A stretch of DNA of 64,000 nucleotides from Stappia sediminis (GCF_009826895.1 NZ_WUMV01000007.1:124001-188000), one strand, 5' to 3'; positions 1 to 9,177 are shown, numbered from the stretch's first letter. The notes: generated from the letters alone by a model not told the origin. Numbers and translations: made by a program.

Positions 1-1
1 C

Positions 2-49
2 GCGGTGCTCATCGGCAATATCTTCGTCCTGCGAGCAGGGCGCCGCTAG
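2..49 (+). CDS. C-terminal end of a probable membrane protein (partial)
   Basis: An open frame enters from the left edge and stops at TAG 47-49. The 15 visible residues end in a hydrophobic stretch (VLIGNIFVL) followed by a basic tail (RAGRR). This looks like the last membrane helix and positive-inside tail of an integral membrane protein, for example a DMT/EamA-type exporter, which often sits beside a LysR regulator. The stop codon is shared with the start of an intergenic palindromic repeat. Too little is visible to name the family. Confidence 0.4.
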   Translation, partial: AVLIGNIFVLRAGRR

Positions 50-99
50 AGCGCTTTCCACGAAAGCGGGATCGCTTTCGTGACAAGAATTCGCTCCAG
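47..99. repeat. Intergenic palindromic repeat, copy 1
   Basis: A 53-bp partly self-complementary unit that begins AGAGCGCTTTCCACGAAAGC and ends TTCGCTCCAG. Very similar units lie at 9125-9177 and, inverted, at 33663-33715. It has the look of the short interspersed palindromes of Rhizobiales genomes (RIME or Bru-RS type); I infer that class from structure and cannot assign a named family. Confidence 0.6.
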
Positions 100-111
100 G
101 ATCAATGGTTT

Positions 112-160
112 GAGCATATCCTTTTCGCTAAATCCGACTCAGATTTCGCGGGATATGCTC
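112..160. repeat. Second palindromic unit next to repeat copy 1
   Basis: GAGCATATCC at 112-121 is the exact reverse complement of GGATATGCTC at 151-160, and the inner parts (TTTTCGC / ATTTCGCG) pair partly as well. The hairpin lies between copy 1 and the stop codon of the minus-strand LysR gene at 171, where it could also stop transcription of that gene. It has no T run. Confidence 0.55.
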
Positions 161-170
161 TAGCGGCATC

Positions 171-1055
171 TTATTCGGCAGCGGCCAACTGATAGGACAC
201 GTTGCCGATCGACGCGTGAATGTGATCGCACAGCGCATCGTGTACCGGGTCGGTCGCATGAGTTGCACGCAGGATATTGATCTCGCAAGGCGGCAGCTGC
301 GGCAGGCCGTCGGCCTCGCCCAAGATGCGCAGGCCCGGGCGGATGGCGCTTTCCGGCAATACGGCGATGGCAAGGCCAGCCTGCACCGCGCTCGTCAGGG
401 CGGAAGCGCTGGACGAAGTATAGGCTATGCAATACGGCCGGTTGGCGCGGTCAAGCGACGCCACCGCCTGCGCGCGCCAGGAGCAGGTCGTCGGCCCCAG
501 CGCGAGCCGCAACGTGTCTTCGCAATGCAGGCAACGATCCGACGCGGTCACCCAATGCAACGGCTCGCGGCGGAACACCTCACCCTGCAGGGGCACGCAA
601 TCGCCGGAGGTGACGATCGCGATATCGAGTTCGCCCTGTTCGACGAGCTGGGCCGTGACGACCGAAGCCTGACACTGGACGGCAATCTCGATCGACGGGT
701 TGAGCCGCGAGAAGGCGGCCAAAACCTGCGGCAGAAGCCGCTCCGCGTAATCGTCCGGCAGGCCGAACTTCACACGGCCGACCATGGTCGGTTCGGTGAA
801 CGCCTTGAAGGTATCGTCGTTCAGCCGGATCATGCGCTGCGCGAATTCAACCAGCCTGTGGCCATCCTCCGTCAGACGCGACTGGCGCCCGTCCTTCACG
901 AAGATCGGCCGGTCTATCCGCTCTTCGAGGCGGCGCATCTGCATGGATACGGCGGATTGCGTCTTGTGAACCGCATCCGCGGCCTTGGTGAAACTGCCGA
1001 GTTCCGCAATCGCCAGGAAGGTCCTCAACTGGTCGATATCGAGTGCATGCGCCAT
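171..1055 (-). CDS. LysR-family transcriptional regulator
   Basis: About 294 residues, the normal length for the family. The N terminus is a classical LysR winged helix (residues about 5-65, with TFLAIAELGSFTKAADAVHKTQSAVS). A periplasmic-binding-like effector domain follows. I place the start at the ATG at 1055 (MAHALD) because GGGGAA lies just upstream on the minus strand; the in-frame ATG at 1073 has no ribosome site. It is divergent from the DUF1127 gene. A partner membrane-protein gene may end at position 49, but the two are transcribed towards each other, so the target cannot be inferred. Effector unknown. Confidence 0.9.
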   Translation of the reverse strand: MAHALDIDQLRTFLAIAELGSFTKAADAVHKTQSAVSMQMRRLEERIDRPIFVKDGRQSRLTEDGHRLVEFAQRMIRLNDDTFKAFTEPTMVGRVKFGLPDDYAERLLPQVLAAFSRLNPSIEIAVQCQASVVTAQLVEQGELDIAIVTSGDCVPLQGEVFRREPLHWVTASDRCLHCEDTLRLALGPTTCSWRAQAVASLDRANRPYCIAYTSSSASALTSAVQAGLAIAVLPESAIRPGLRILGEADGLPQLPPCEINILRATHATDPVHDALCDHIHASIGNVSYQLAAAE

Positions 1056-1264
1056 CGAATTTCCCCGGTCCATTCAGAAGTGTGATCGAACTGTTTTGCA
1101 AACCTATCACCAATCTCGATGGTTTTCCATTCAAATCATTCGTTTGATGAATTGATGGGGGAATGGCATATACGCTTCAACATCTGAAACGAAGCCGGAC
1201 CAAACTTTCCGGCATAGGCAACGGACAGGCAAAACGCCTGTTTTCCGAACGGGAGACCCGTGCC

Positions 1265-1573
1265 ATGACATTGATACAGTACCCCGTCAGACGGACCGTC
1301 AAGTCATCCGTCCTCATGCTCGCCGCCGATGGCGCCGCCGCACTCGGCAGGTTTGCCGCGCACATGTGGAACGCCCATCGCAACCGCCGCCAGATCTCCA
1401 GGCTGCTTGAGATGGACGACCATATGCTCGCCGATATCGGCGTGTCGCGCACCGACATCCAGAGCGCCTTGATGGGCGACGTCTTCGAAGACCCCTCAAG
1501 CCGGCTTGCGGCCATGCGCGGCGGGCGCCGCTTCAATGCGCTCTCCCGCCGCAAGGGTGTGAAGACGTCCTGA
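1265..1573 (+). CDS. DUF1127 (YjiS-like) protein
   Basis: 102 residues, basic. The C-terminal half has the DUF1127 signature: a short helix NRRQISRLLEMDDHMLADIG followed by VSRTDIQSAL. DUF1127 proteins of alphaproteobacteria are small, arginine-rich, often stress-induced, and some bind RNA; no role is known for this one. I choose the ATG at 1265 because GGGAG at 1251-1255 gives a good ribosome site; a longer frame from 1163 has no support. A strong terminator follows at 1619-1648. Confidence 0.85.
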   Translation: MTLIQYPVRRTVKSSVLMLAADGAAALGRFAAHMWNAHRNRRQISRLLEMDDHMLADIGVSRTDIQSALMGDVFEDPSSRLAAMRGGRRFNALSRRKGVKTS

Positions 1574-1618
1574 TTTCCTGCAACTGCAGCCCTGTCGGCC
1601 CCTCGCCGACACACCTTG

Positions 1619-1648
1619 CCCGCCCCGGCTTCCGGGGCGGGTTTTTTA
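1619..1648 (+). terminator. Rho-independent terminator of the DUF1127 gene
   Basis: A perfect 10-bp G+C-rich stem (CCCGCCCCGG / CCGGGGCGGG) with a CTT loop, followed by TTTTTT. It lies between two convergent genes and touches the stop codon of the minus-strand DUF937-like gene. Confidence 0.92.
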
Positions 1649-2407
1649 TGTGTCGGTCTGATTGGCAGATTTGTCGAACAGACGCTCGAAAGCCTTGATC
1701 TGCGTTTCCTGGATATTACGGCCGAGGTCGAGCCAGGCCTCCGCGATATTCTCGTCGGAAGGCGCTTCAGGCGCCGCTTCCTGAGGCGGAGCGTCCTCCG
1801 TTTGCGAATTTTCCGCCTCCGGCTCGCCCTGTTCCGGCTCAGCCGGCTCCTCTTGCGGTGGCGCGGGCATGAACGCGCGCATGTAACCATCCCAGAAGGA
1901 CTGCATCGCCTCGGCATATGGCGCGAGATAATCCTCCGGCTTCGGAGCGGGTTTGGGCCGACCGCGGGCATAACCCGCAAGGAAGGCATCCAGCATGTCG
2001 CGCATTGGCCCTGCCGTGAACTGCCGCGCCAGATTGCCGAGCGTGAGGGTCGCAACCACCGGCATCATTGTCTCGACACCCTGACGGCCAAGGCCCGTCG
2101 CGTTCGTGATCTGCTCAATGATGCGGGCCTGAACATCCGCCGGGCCGAAGAAGAGCGCAAGCGGCTCACCAGCGAAAGCGTCGGGACGCGACAAGGCCCA
2201 AGCGCCCCCCGGCCCCGGCATCATCGCCATGAGGCTCTCCAACCCTGCGGGCGACGACGCATTTTGCCGAAGCCCGGCAAGGGCGGCGGACATCAGGTTT
2301 TCCGACGCCTTGAGGAGGTCCTGGTTCGACCAGCCGAATTGCTCGCGCATATGTTCGGCAAGCGCCTGCGGGTCGTAGCTTTGAGGAAATCCGAACGCGT
2401 CCGACAT
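1646..2407 (-). CDS. DUF937 (YidB-like) domain protein
   Basis: 253 residues. A helical, alanine-rich N-terminal region (about 15-150) holds the glycine- and proline-containing pattern of DUF937 (TGLGRQGVETMMPVVATLTLGNL). A low-complexity acidic Pro/Glu linker follows (about 185-220), then a short helical tail. No signal peptide or catalytic motif is visible. The start at 2407 is set by AAGGACGG on the minus strand; an upstream in-frame ATG at 2437 lacks a ribosome site. The acidic linker and helical ends resemble phasin-like or granule-associated proteins, but I would not assign that role. Confidence 0.6.
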   Translation of the reverse strand: MSDAFGFPQSYDPQALAEHMREQFGWSNQDLLKASENLMSAALAGLRQNASSPAGLESLMAMMPGPGGAWALSRPDAFAGEPLALFFGPADVQARIIEQITNATGLGRQGVETMMPVVATLTLGNLARQFTAGPMRDMLDAFLAGYARGRPKPAPKPEDYLAPYAEAMQSFWDGYMRAFMPAPPQEEPAEPEQGEPEAENSQTEDAPPQEAAPEAPSDENIAEAWLDLGRNIQETQIKAFERLFDKSANQTDT

Positions 2408-2513
2408 GAATGTCCGTCCTTCAAGAGTGGACGCCAATCATCGCCTTTGCCGCGTCGCGGGTCAAACGGCATGCCTTGACGGGCAAGGGAAAATTCTTGC
2501 CCGACGACCGATT

Positions 2514-3887
2514 TCAATACGCATATTCGCGGAAGACGCGGGTGACATCTCCACCCCAGGCGCCGTGATAGCGCTCCAGCATCTGGTCCGCAGGCGACAT
2601 TCCGGTCGCAACGGTTTCCTCGACAGCGGCAAGATGGGTTCGCTCGTCCTCGCCGGCATCGTTGAGGCGGGCGCGCCGCTTCAGCCCCTCGCCGGCAAGC
2701 GCGACCATTTCGCGCGCGACATCGCGCACCGTCCCCGCCCGGAAAGGCGTCTGAAGCGCATGACGGGGAACGCCGTCGCGAAGCCCCTCCCGCTCTTCGA
2801 GCGTCCAGTCCTTGACGAGCTGCCAAGCCTGATCGAGCACGCCGTCATCATAGAGAAGACCGACCCAAAGCGCGGGCAGTGCGCAAATGCGCCGCCACGG
2901 CCCGCCATCCGCCCCGCGCATTTCGAGGTAGCGCTTCAGCCGGACGTCAGGGAATACGGTCGACAGATGATTGTCCCAATCGCCCAGCGTCGGATGCGGG
3001 TCGGGAATCCGCCCTTCCAGCGCACCGTTCATGAACTGGCGGAAAGTGACATCCGTCGCATCGAAATAGGTATCGCCGCGCTTGACGAAATACATCGGCA
3101 CATCGACCGCCCATTCGACATAGGCTTCGAAGCCGAAACCCTCGTCGAAGGCGAACGGCAGCATTCCCGAACGGTCGGCATCCGTATCGCGCCAGATCTC
3201 CGCGCGAAACGATTTGAACCCGTTGGGCTTTCCGTCGGTGAAGGGCGAATTGGCGAAGATTGCGGTGGCGACCGGCTGAAGCGCAAGGCCGACGCGCATC
3301 TTGCGCGCCATGTCCGCTTCCGACGCAAAGTCGAGATTCACCTGAATCGTCGACGTGCGGTACATCATGTCGAGGCCGAGGCTGCCGACCTTGGGCATGT
3401 AGCGCGTCATGATCTGATAGCGCGATTTCGGCATGACCGGCATGTCTTCGCGCGCCCATGTCGGAGCCATGCCAAGACCGAGGAAGCCGACGCCGAGCGG
3501 TTCCGCCACTTCGCGGACCTGGGCAAGGTGGCTGTTGGTTTCGCGGCAGGTCTGGTGGAGATTGTCGAGCGGCGCGCCCGAAAGCTCGAACTGGCCGCCG
3601 GGTTCGATGGAAATCGCACCGCCGCCAACCGGATCGGCAAGGCCGATGATGAGCCCGTTGTCGGAAATGCGCTCCCAGCCAAGCAGGGTCTCCATGCCTT
3701 CAAGCACGGCCTTCACGCCATTTTCGCCTTCATAGGGAATGGGGCTCAGGTCGGAGAAGTTGAAACCGAATTTCTCATGTTCCGTCCCGATGCGGAAACG
3801 GTCGGCCGGCTTGCAGCCAGCCTCCAGCGTCGCGGCGAGCGCGGGTATCCCCTCGATCGGGGTGGAATCGACAGTATCGCGAGCCAT
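2514..3887 (-). CDS. gshA: Glutamate--cysteine ligase
   Basis: 457 residues. It makes gamma-glutamylcysteine from glutamate, cysteine and ATP, the first step of glutathione synthesis, in the cytosol. It is the alphaproteobacterial/plant-type GCS, recognisable from GTEHEKFGF near residue 35, SIEPGGQFELSGAP near 95, and MTRYMPKVGSLGLDMMYRTSTIQVNLD near 165. It follows rsmE on the same strand after 97 bp, a pairing common in Rhizobiales, and probably shares its transcript. Start set by AGGGA 8 nt upstream. No anomalies seen. Confidence 0.96.
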   Translation of the reverse strand: MARDTVDSTPIEGIPALAATLEAGCKPADRFRIGTEHEKFGFNFSDLSPIPYEGENGVKAVLEGMETLLGWERISDNGLIIGLADPVGGGAISIEPGGQFELSGAPLDNLHQTCRETNSHLAQVREVAEPLGVGFLGLGMAPTWAREDMPVMPKSRYQIMTRYMPKVGSLGLDMMYRTSTIQVNLDFASEADMARKMRVGLALQPVATAIFANSPFTDGKPNGFKSFRAEIWRDTDADRSGMLPFAFDEGFGFEAYVEWAVDVPMYFVKRGDTYFDATDVTFRQFMNGALEGRIPDPHPTLGDWDNHLSTVFPDVRLKRYLEMRGADGGPWRRICALPALWVGLLYDDGVLDQAWQLVKDWTLEEREGLRDGVPRHALQTPFRAGTVRDVAREMVALAGEGLKRRARLNDAGEDERTHLAAVEETVATGMSPADQMLERYHGAWGGDVTRVFREYAY

Positions 3888-3984
3888 CCGGAAATCCCTA
3901 ACGTATGTTGGCCGGCAACATACTCACCCCGTCCCCCAGGCACAAACCTGAATTTGCACGCTCGCGGTTCGTTTCAGTTACTTT

Positions 3985-4734
3985 TCAGTACCAGTCGCCG
4001 AGCGCCGCCTGAACGACCGCAAGTGCGGCGACGGCCGCCGTATCGGCGCGCAGGACCCTGGGGCCCAGAGGAAGCGGCGTAACGAAGTCAAACGCACGCA
4101 GGCTCTCCCGCTCGCCTTGCGAAAAACCGCCTTCCGGACCGACAAGCACGGCGAGCGGCCCGCGCTCGACCTTGCTCAACACGGCCAACGGATTATGCGT
4201 TTCCTCGCCTTCGTCGCAAAAGAGAATTCGCCGGCCTGCATCCGTTTGCGCCCAGCCTTCCAGCAGGCCTGCAAGGGATGTCGGTTCGAGGACTTCGGGC
4301 ACCGCGATGACGCCGCATTGCTCGCACGCCTCGATGACGTTGGCTTCCATCCGCTCCAGATTGATGCGCGAGCTTTGAGTGTGCTGCGTCAGTACCGGAC
4401 GAAGACGCCCCGCCCCCATCTCCACCGCCTTTTGCACCATATAATCGAGGCGGGCATGCTTCAGCGGCGCGAATAGATAATCGATATCGGGTGCCGGCGC
4501 CTGCTCGCGCGTCTGCTCGACGAGCGCGATCCGGCAGGACTTGCGGCTTTCCACCTCAAGCTCCGCAAGCCATTCCCCGTCGCTTCCATTGAAGACCAGA
4601 ATCCGGTCGCCCGAGGTCATCCGCATGACGTTGACGAGATAATTCGTCTGCGCCTTGTCCGCCTCGATCCGAGCACCGTGCGCAAGGATCTGCCGAAGGA
4701 AAAGACGCTGCATTCTGAAGTTCGATCTTGGCAT
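3985..4734 (-). CDS. rsmE: 16S rRNA (uracil1498-N3)-methyltransferase RsmE
   Basis: 249 residues. It methylates N3 of U1498 in 16S rRNA with SAM. The SPOUT-fold signatures are clear: [12 protein letters not shown] near residue 197 and [22 protein letters not shown] near the C terminus, which together form the knotted SAM site. An N-terminal PUA-like domain covers about 1-75. The start at 4734 has AAGGTGG upstream. It is divergent from xseA and upstream of gshA. Confidence 0.96.
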   Translation of the reverse strand: MPRSNFRMQRLFLRQILAHGARIEADKAQTNYLVNVMRMTSGDRILVFNGSDGEWLAELEVESRKSCRIALVEQTREQAPAPDIDYLFAPLKHARLDYMVQKAVEMGAGRLRPVLTQHTQSSRINLERMEANVIEACEQCGVIAVPEVLEPTSLAGLLEGWAQTDAGRRILFCDEGEETHNPLAVLSKVERGPLAVLVGPEGGFSQGERESLRAFDFVTPLPLGPRVLRADTAAVAALAVVQAALGDWY

Positions 4735-4835
4735 GGGACCACCTTAACGAAATCGATTCCTCATTCCCACCTGTCGATATCCAAAGGTGTGGACCTTGAC
4801 CTTGAACGCCGGCTCATGTCCCTTGATCAGGCGAA

Positions 4836-6434
4836 ATGCGATCCGCCACAGCGTTTTCGAGAAAGCCATTGTCCGACACAACCAACGTCGCCGAATTTTC
4901 CGTTTCCGAAATTTCCTTCGCCATCAAGCGCACGATGGAGGACACCTTCGGCTATGTACGGGTACGCGGCGAGCTGGGCCGAATTTCGAGGCCCGGCTCC
5001 GGCCATGTTTATCTCGACCTCAAGGACGACAAGGCGGTGCTGGCCGGCGTGATCTGGCGCGGCGTGGCAAGCCGACTGAAAATCCAGCCCGAACAAGGCC
5101 TTGAAGTGATTGCGACCGGCAAGATCACGACCTTTCCCGGCCAGTCGAAATACCAGCTCGTAATCGAATCCCTGGAACCTGCCGGTGTCGGCGCGCTGAT
5201 GGCGCTTCTGGAGGAACGGAAGAAAAAGCTCGCCGCCGAAGGGCTGTTCGACGAGGCGCGCAAGCAGCTTCTGCCGCGCCTGCCGCGCACGATCGGCGTC
5301 GTGACCTCCCCCACCGGAGCGGTCATCCGCGACATCCTGCACCGAATCACCGACCGCTATCCGCTGCACGTTCTGGTCTGGCCCGTCAGGGTGCAGGGCG
5401 AAACCTGCGGGGCGGAAGTGGCGAACGGCATTCGCGGCTTTAACGCCCTTAGTCCAGATGGCCCGATCCCCCGGCCCGACGTTCTGATCGTCGCGCGAGG
5501 CGGCGGCAGCATCGAAGACCTCTGGGGCTTCAACGAAGAGGAGGTCGTGCGCGCGGCGGCCGCTTCCGACATTCCGCTGATTTCGGCGGTCGGCCATGAA
5601 ACCGACTGGACGCTGATCGATCTGGCAGCCGACGTGCGCGCACCGACGCCGACAGGGGCCGCGGAAATCGCGGTTCCGGTCAAGGCGGAACTTCTGAACG
5701 CGATCGACGATCTCTCTCGCCGCCTCGGCTCCGGCCTCGTCAGACTCCTGAGCAGCCGGCGAACGGAATTGCGCGCGGCAAGCGCCGCCCTGCCCGCCCC
5801 GCGCGATCTGCTTGCGCTTCCCCGCCAGCGGCTCGACACCTATTCGGAGCGCCTGCAACCGGCGCTGCGCGCCACCCTGCGCGACCGGCGCGCACGCCTG
5901 GACACGGCCAACGCCCGCCTTTCGCCGGCGACGCTGCAGCGCACGATGCGCTACTCGGCGGAACGGATCGAAGTGCTTTCGGCAAGAAGCCTGCGCGCGC
6001 TCGCCGTCATCACCGACAAACGCCGGCACCGCTTCGAGGCGACCGCCCAGCGCCTGTCACCCCAGCGCCTGAGCGAACGGGCCGGGCTTTCGCGCGAAAA
6101 GCTGGAGGGACTTGCGTCACGCTTCGAGCGGGCCTTTGCCGAACGCGCCAAGGCGGATCGCGCGCGGCTCAATGCCGTCGACAAGCTGCTGGAATCGCTC
6201 TCGTACCGAAACGTTCTGCAACGCGGCTTCGCGCTCGTGCGCGACGATACGGGCGCGCCTGTCAGATCGGCCCAAGGCATTGCGGCAGGTGCGGTGATCG
6301 ATATCGAATTCGGCGACGAAAGCCACCTCACCGCCGTTACAGGCAGTACACCGGCAGGCGGCGGAACGGCGTCGAAAAAGGCCCGCACCGCAAAGTCTTC
6401 CGCCGAACCGAAAAAGCAAGGCACCCTTTTTTAG
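4836..6434 (+). CDS. xseA: Exodeoxyribonuclease VII large subunit
   Basis: 532 residues from the ATG at 4836. This is the large subunit of exonuclease VII, which degrades single-stranded DNA processively. It has an N-terminal OB fold (about 20-115), the nuclease domain with RTIGVVTSPTGAVIRDIL and ARGGGSIEDLWGFNEE, VGHETDWTLIDLAADVRAPTPT, then a long coiled-coil arm (about 285-440) and a C-terminal tail with SYRNVLQRGFALVRD. A TTG at 4869 giving LSDTTNVAEF matches the usual N terminus better and may be the true start. The small subunit (xseB) is not in the window. Confidence 0.95.
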   Translation: MRSATAFSRKPLSDTTNVAEFSVSEISFAIKRTMEDTFGYVRVRGELGRISRPGSGHVYLDLKDDKAVLAGVIWRGVASRLKIQPEQGLEVIATGKITTFPGQSKYQLVIESLEPAGVGALMALLEERKKKLAAEGLFDEARKQLLPRLPRTIGVVTSPTGAVIRDILHRITDRYPLHVLVWPVRVQGETCGAEVANGIRGFNALSPDGPIPRPDVLIVARGGGSIEDLWGFNEEEVVRAAAASDIPLISAVGHETDWTLIDLAADVRAPTPTGAAEIAVPVKAELLNAIDDLSRRLGSGLVRLLSSRRTELRAASAALPAPRDLLALPRQRLDTYSERLQPALRATLRDRRARLDTANARLSPATLQRTMRYSAERIEVLSARSLRALAVITDKRRHRFEATAQRLSPQRLSERAGLSREKLEGLASRFERAFAERAKADRARLNAVDKLLESLSYRNVLQRGFALVRDDTGAPVRSAQGIAAGAVIDIEFGDESHLTAVTGSTPAGGGTASKKARTAKSSAEPKKQGTLF

Positions 6435-6568
6435 GGTCTGATTGCGGGATCGGTGGAGCACTGCGCAAGGCATGCGGGGAATTCCATCCAATTATAAATT
6501 CAAAAATATAAATGTTATTATGTTATAGTTCCGCACCGCCCCAACGGGCGGCGAACGGGAGGAAATCC

Positions 6569-7018
6569 ATGAGACCAATCACCGTATATTTCGCAGCCAT
6601 TCTGGCTGGGCTTGCACTATTTGTTTCCGGGCCAGTCGTCGCCGGCGAAGGAGTGCATCGGCTTGCGCTTCAGATCAGCGACAACGACCCGCAAAAGATG
6701 AACACCGTTCTCAACGTGGCTGCGAATGTGGCGCGGCACTACTCGGGAAACGGCGAGGAGGTGGAAATAAGGATCGTCGCCTTCAACCAGGGCCTTCACA
6801 TGCTCAGATCCGACACATCTCCGGTTAAGGAGCGTCTTGCCGGCTTTGCCAAGAGCATGCCCAACGTCACTTTCAACGCATGCGGAAATACGATTGCGGG
6901 AATGACGAAGAAGGAAGGAAAGGAGCCACCGCTGGTGGAAAATGCAGAGACCGTTCCCGCCGGCGTCGTGACCCTCATGGAGCTTAACGAGGCGGGCTGG
7001 ACGATCGTTAGGCCTTGA
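6569..7018 (+). CDS. Secreted DsrE/DsrF-like protein
   Basis: 149 residues with a clear signal peptide (basic MRPITVYF, hydrophobic core, cleavage near VVAG-EG at about 24). The mature part has the DsrE fold pattern: IHRLALQISDNDPQKMNTVLNV-like opening, then EVEIRIVAFNQGLHML and a late cysteine (FNACGNTIAGM). DsrE-family proteins relay or bind sulfur, and periplasmic versions occur near sulfur-oxidation genes, but none are here. Start fixed by GGGAGGAAATCC before ATG 6569. The 45 bases before the leader (about 6490-6535) are strikingly AT-rich and probably hold the promoter. Confidence 0.75.
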   Translation: MRPITVYFAAILAGLALFVSGPVVAGEGVHRLALQISDNDPQKMNTVLNVAANVARHYSGNGEEVEIRIVAFNQGLHMLRSDTSPVKERLAGFAKSMPNVTFNACGNTIAGMTKKEGKEPPLVENAETVPAGVVTLMELNEAGWTIVRP

Positions 7019-7045
7019 GCCCGAAGCCCGAAGCTCGAAATGTTT

Positions 7046-7085
7046 GCGGCGAGCCATTGGAAAACGGCTCGCCGCATCGTTTTTT
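7046..7085 (+). terminator. Terminator of the DsrE-like gene
   Basis: A 10-bp perfect stem (GCGGCGAGCC / GGCTCGCCGC) with a 10-nt loop, then ATCG and TTTTTT. It separates the plus-strand DsrE-like gene from the convergent TRAP operon, whose last stop is at 7102. Confidence 0.9.
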
Positions 7086-7101
7086 ACACCGTTTGCCGGC
7101 C

Positions 7102-8469
7102 CTACATCACCGACGGCAGCCAGGTCACGATCGCCGGGAAGGCGACAAGGCCCGCGATGGTCAGTCCGTCCGCCACGAAGAACGGCATGCAGCCCCGGAA
7201 AACCTCCTGCACCGGGATATCCGGCCTGACACCGGCAACCACGAAGCAGTTCAGGCCTATCGGCGGGGTGATCAGACAAAGCTCCGCCATCTTGACCACC
7301 AGGATGCCGAACCAGATCGCGCAAAGCTCGCCCGACATGCCGAACGAACTGTCCGCCGCCGATACGAATTCGCCACCATTAAGTGCCATGACCGCCGGAT
7401 AGACCACGGGCAAGGTCAGCACCAGCATGCCGATGGCATCTATGAACATACCGAGCACGGCATAGGCGCACAGGATGATGACGAGCGTCATCCACGGGCT
7501 GAACTCGAGCGCTACGATAAACTCCTTGAAGGCTTCCGGCAGGCCGGCGAAACCCAAAAAGCGGACGTAGACCAGCACGCCCCAGATGAGCGTGAAGATC
7601 ATCACCGTAAGCTTCGCCGTCTCGTGCAGCGCCTGGCCGAGCTGGCGCCCGCGCATGCCGTTGACGATTGCCGTGACGAGCACCACGAAAGCACCGAGCG
7701 CACCGGCTTCCGTCGGCGTGGCGATGCCGTAGTAAAGCGAGCCGAAGATAATGGCGACGACGCTGACGATCGGCAGCGTGCCGGGCACCGAGGCGAACCG
7801 CTGGCCCCAGGTAAATCCGTGCACCGGCGGGGCATCACCGCGCCAGGCCGACATGCCGATGATGATGATCACGTAGATGAACGCGGAAAAGATGCCCGGC
7901 AGGAAGCCCGCGATCAGGAGCTTGGCGACCGACTGCTCGACCAGAATGGCGTAAATCACAAGGATCGCCGAAGGCGGAATGAGCGAGGCGAGCGTGCCGC
8001 CCGCCGCGACAACCGCCGAAGACAGCCGCTTTGAATACCCTACCGCAAGCATTTCCGGGATCGCGACCCGGGAGAAGACCGCGGCCGTGGCAACGCTTGC
8101 GCCGGAAACGGCGGCAAAACCCGCGGTCGCAAATACGGTACCCACCGCCATGCCGCCCGGCAGCCAGCCGAGCCAGCGCTTCGCCGCTTCGAAAAGCTGG
8201 CGCGTAAAGCCGGCGTAAAAGGCGAGAAAGCCAATGAGGATGAATGTCGGCAGGACCGACAGCGAATAGGTAACCGACTTCGAATGGGGAACCGTTCCCG
8301 CCATCTTGAGCGCGGTTATTACCCCCTTTTCAAAGCCGAGGCGCATGGAAAATATGGCAATGAGCCCAACCATGCCGACGAGAGCGGCGGCAAAGGCGAC
8401 GCGCATGCCGATGACGACTAGAACGAGCAGGACGCCCGTCATGATCAAACCGATGTCAAAAGGCGTCAT
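7102..8469 (-). CDS. dctM: TRAP transporter, large permease subunit (DctM type)
   Basis: 455 residues, about 12 membrane helices. It is the ion-coupled transport subunit of a tripartite ATP-independent periplasmic transporter. Family motifs include the P-x-x-I-L-I-G-F loop in SVLPTFILIGFLAFYAGFTR, GFAAVSGASVATAAVFS, SLIPPSAILVIYAILVEQSV and ITPPIGLNCFVVAGV. Its start overlaps the dctQ stop by one base (TGATG), a sign of translational coupling. The substrate is likely an organic acid, but it cannot be told from the permease. Confidence 0.93.
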   Translation of the reverse strand: MTPFDIGLIMTGVLLVLVVIGMRVAFAAALVGMVGLIAIFSMRLGFEKGVITALKMAGTVPHSKSVTYSLSVLPTFILIGFLAFYAGFTRQLFEAAKRWLGWLPGGMAVGTVFATAGFAAVSGASVATAAVFSRVAIPEMLAVGYSKRLSSAVVAAGGTLASLIPPSAILVIYAILVEQSVAKLLIAGFLPGIFSAFIYVIIIIGMSAWRGDAPPVHGFTWGQRFASVPGTLPIVSVVAIIFGSLYYGIATPTEAGALGAFVVLVTAIVNGMRGRQLGQALHETAKLTVMIFTLIWGVLVYVRFLGFAGLPEAFKEFIVALEFSPWMTLVIILCAYAVLGMFIDAIGMLVLTLPVVYPAVMALNGGEFVSAADSSFGMSGELCAIWFGILVVKMAELCLITPPIGLNCFVVAGVRPDIPVQEVFRGCMPFFVADGLTIAGLVAFPAIVTWLPSVM

Positions 8470-9110
8470 CAGGCTTTCTCCCCTCGCCCGAATTCCGCCG
8501 GGTCTTCTCCGAAAGCTTCCTCGATTTCATGCTTGGCCGTCTCCGCAACATCATGGATCACGGGTACGGCGATCGGCTCCGCATCGGGATTTCGCACCAG
8601 ACGCCAGTAACCGTAGATCTGAAGCACCAGCCGCAACCACAGAAGCGAAAGCGCGACGGGGACGACCAGCTTCGACGGCCATGTCGGCAGGCCGATGTCG
8701 ATGGTGCTGTCGCCAAGCAGCCACGAGCGCTGGAAGTGGAACCAGGAACCGTAGACGAGGCCGGTGATGACAAGCCAGATGAGGACGACGCCGACAAACT
8801 CCGCAATCCAGAGCGTCCGGCCCTTGAGCTGGCCAAGCACGATTTCCATGCGGATGTGGTCGCCGACACGCTGGCAGTAGGCAATGCCGCCGAAGGCGAA
8901 AACGGCCATCGCCTGTTCGGTGATGTCGATAAAGCCCGGGACGGGCCAATTGAAGGCCGTACGCCCGACGACCTGCACGACGGCAAGCAGCATCAGCACC
9001 AGGATGCTGGCGGCGGCGATCAGATTGAACAGATTTTCGATAACGCCGAGAGCGCCGTCGAACCGGATATAGGTACGCGGCTGCTCGCTCGAGGCGGGCC
9101 CAGCGTTCAT
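8469..9110 (-). CDS. dctQ: TRAP transporter, small permease subunit (DctQ type)
   Basis: 213 residues, longer than the usual 160-180 because of polar extensions at both ends. Four hydrophobic segments fall at about 30-50, 65-85, 105-125 and 145-165, typical of DctQ, which joins the binding protein to the large permease. AGGAGC lies before ATG 9110. Coupled to dctM. The 189-bp gap to dctP upstream holds an interspersed repeat and a hairpin. Confidence 0.9.
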   Translation of the reverse strand: MNAGPASSEQPRTYIRFDGALGVIENLFNLIAAASILVLMLLAVVQVVGRTAFNWPVPGFIDITEQAMAVFAFGGIAYCQRVGDHIRMEIVLGQLKGRTLWIAEFVGVVLIWLVITGLVYGSWFHFQRSWLLGDSTIDIGLPTWPSKLVVPVALSLLWLRLVLQIYGYWRLVRNPDAEPIAVPVIHDVAETAKHEIEEAFGEDPAEFGRGEKA

Positions 9111-9124
9111 GATGTGCTCCTGTC

Positions 9125-9177
9125 TAGAGCGCTTTCCACGAATACGGCTGCGTAATCGTGAAACAGGAAATCGCTCA
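9125..9177. repeat. Intergenic palindromic repeat, copy 2
   Basis: It shares the edge TAGAGCGCTTTCCACGAA and the far end AAATCGCTC with copies at 47-99 and 33663-33715, but the middle has diverged. It sits between dctP and dctQ, close to the dctQ ribosome site. Confidence 0.6.

Noticed and set aside
216-1085. Long open frame opposite the LysR gene
   Set aside because: It is antisense to a clear LysR protein and has an arginine-rich, unrecognisable product, as expected for an antisense shadow in high-G+C DNA.
1129-1152. ATTCA-N14-TGAAT inverted repeat between lysR and the DUF1127 gene
   Set aside because: Only five bases per arm and not the T-N11-A shape of LysR sites; too weak to call an operator.
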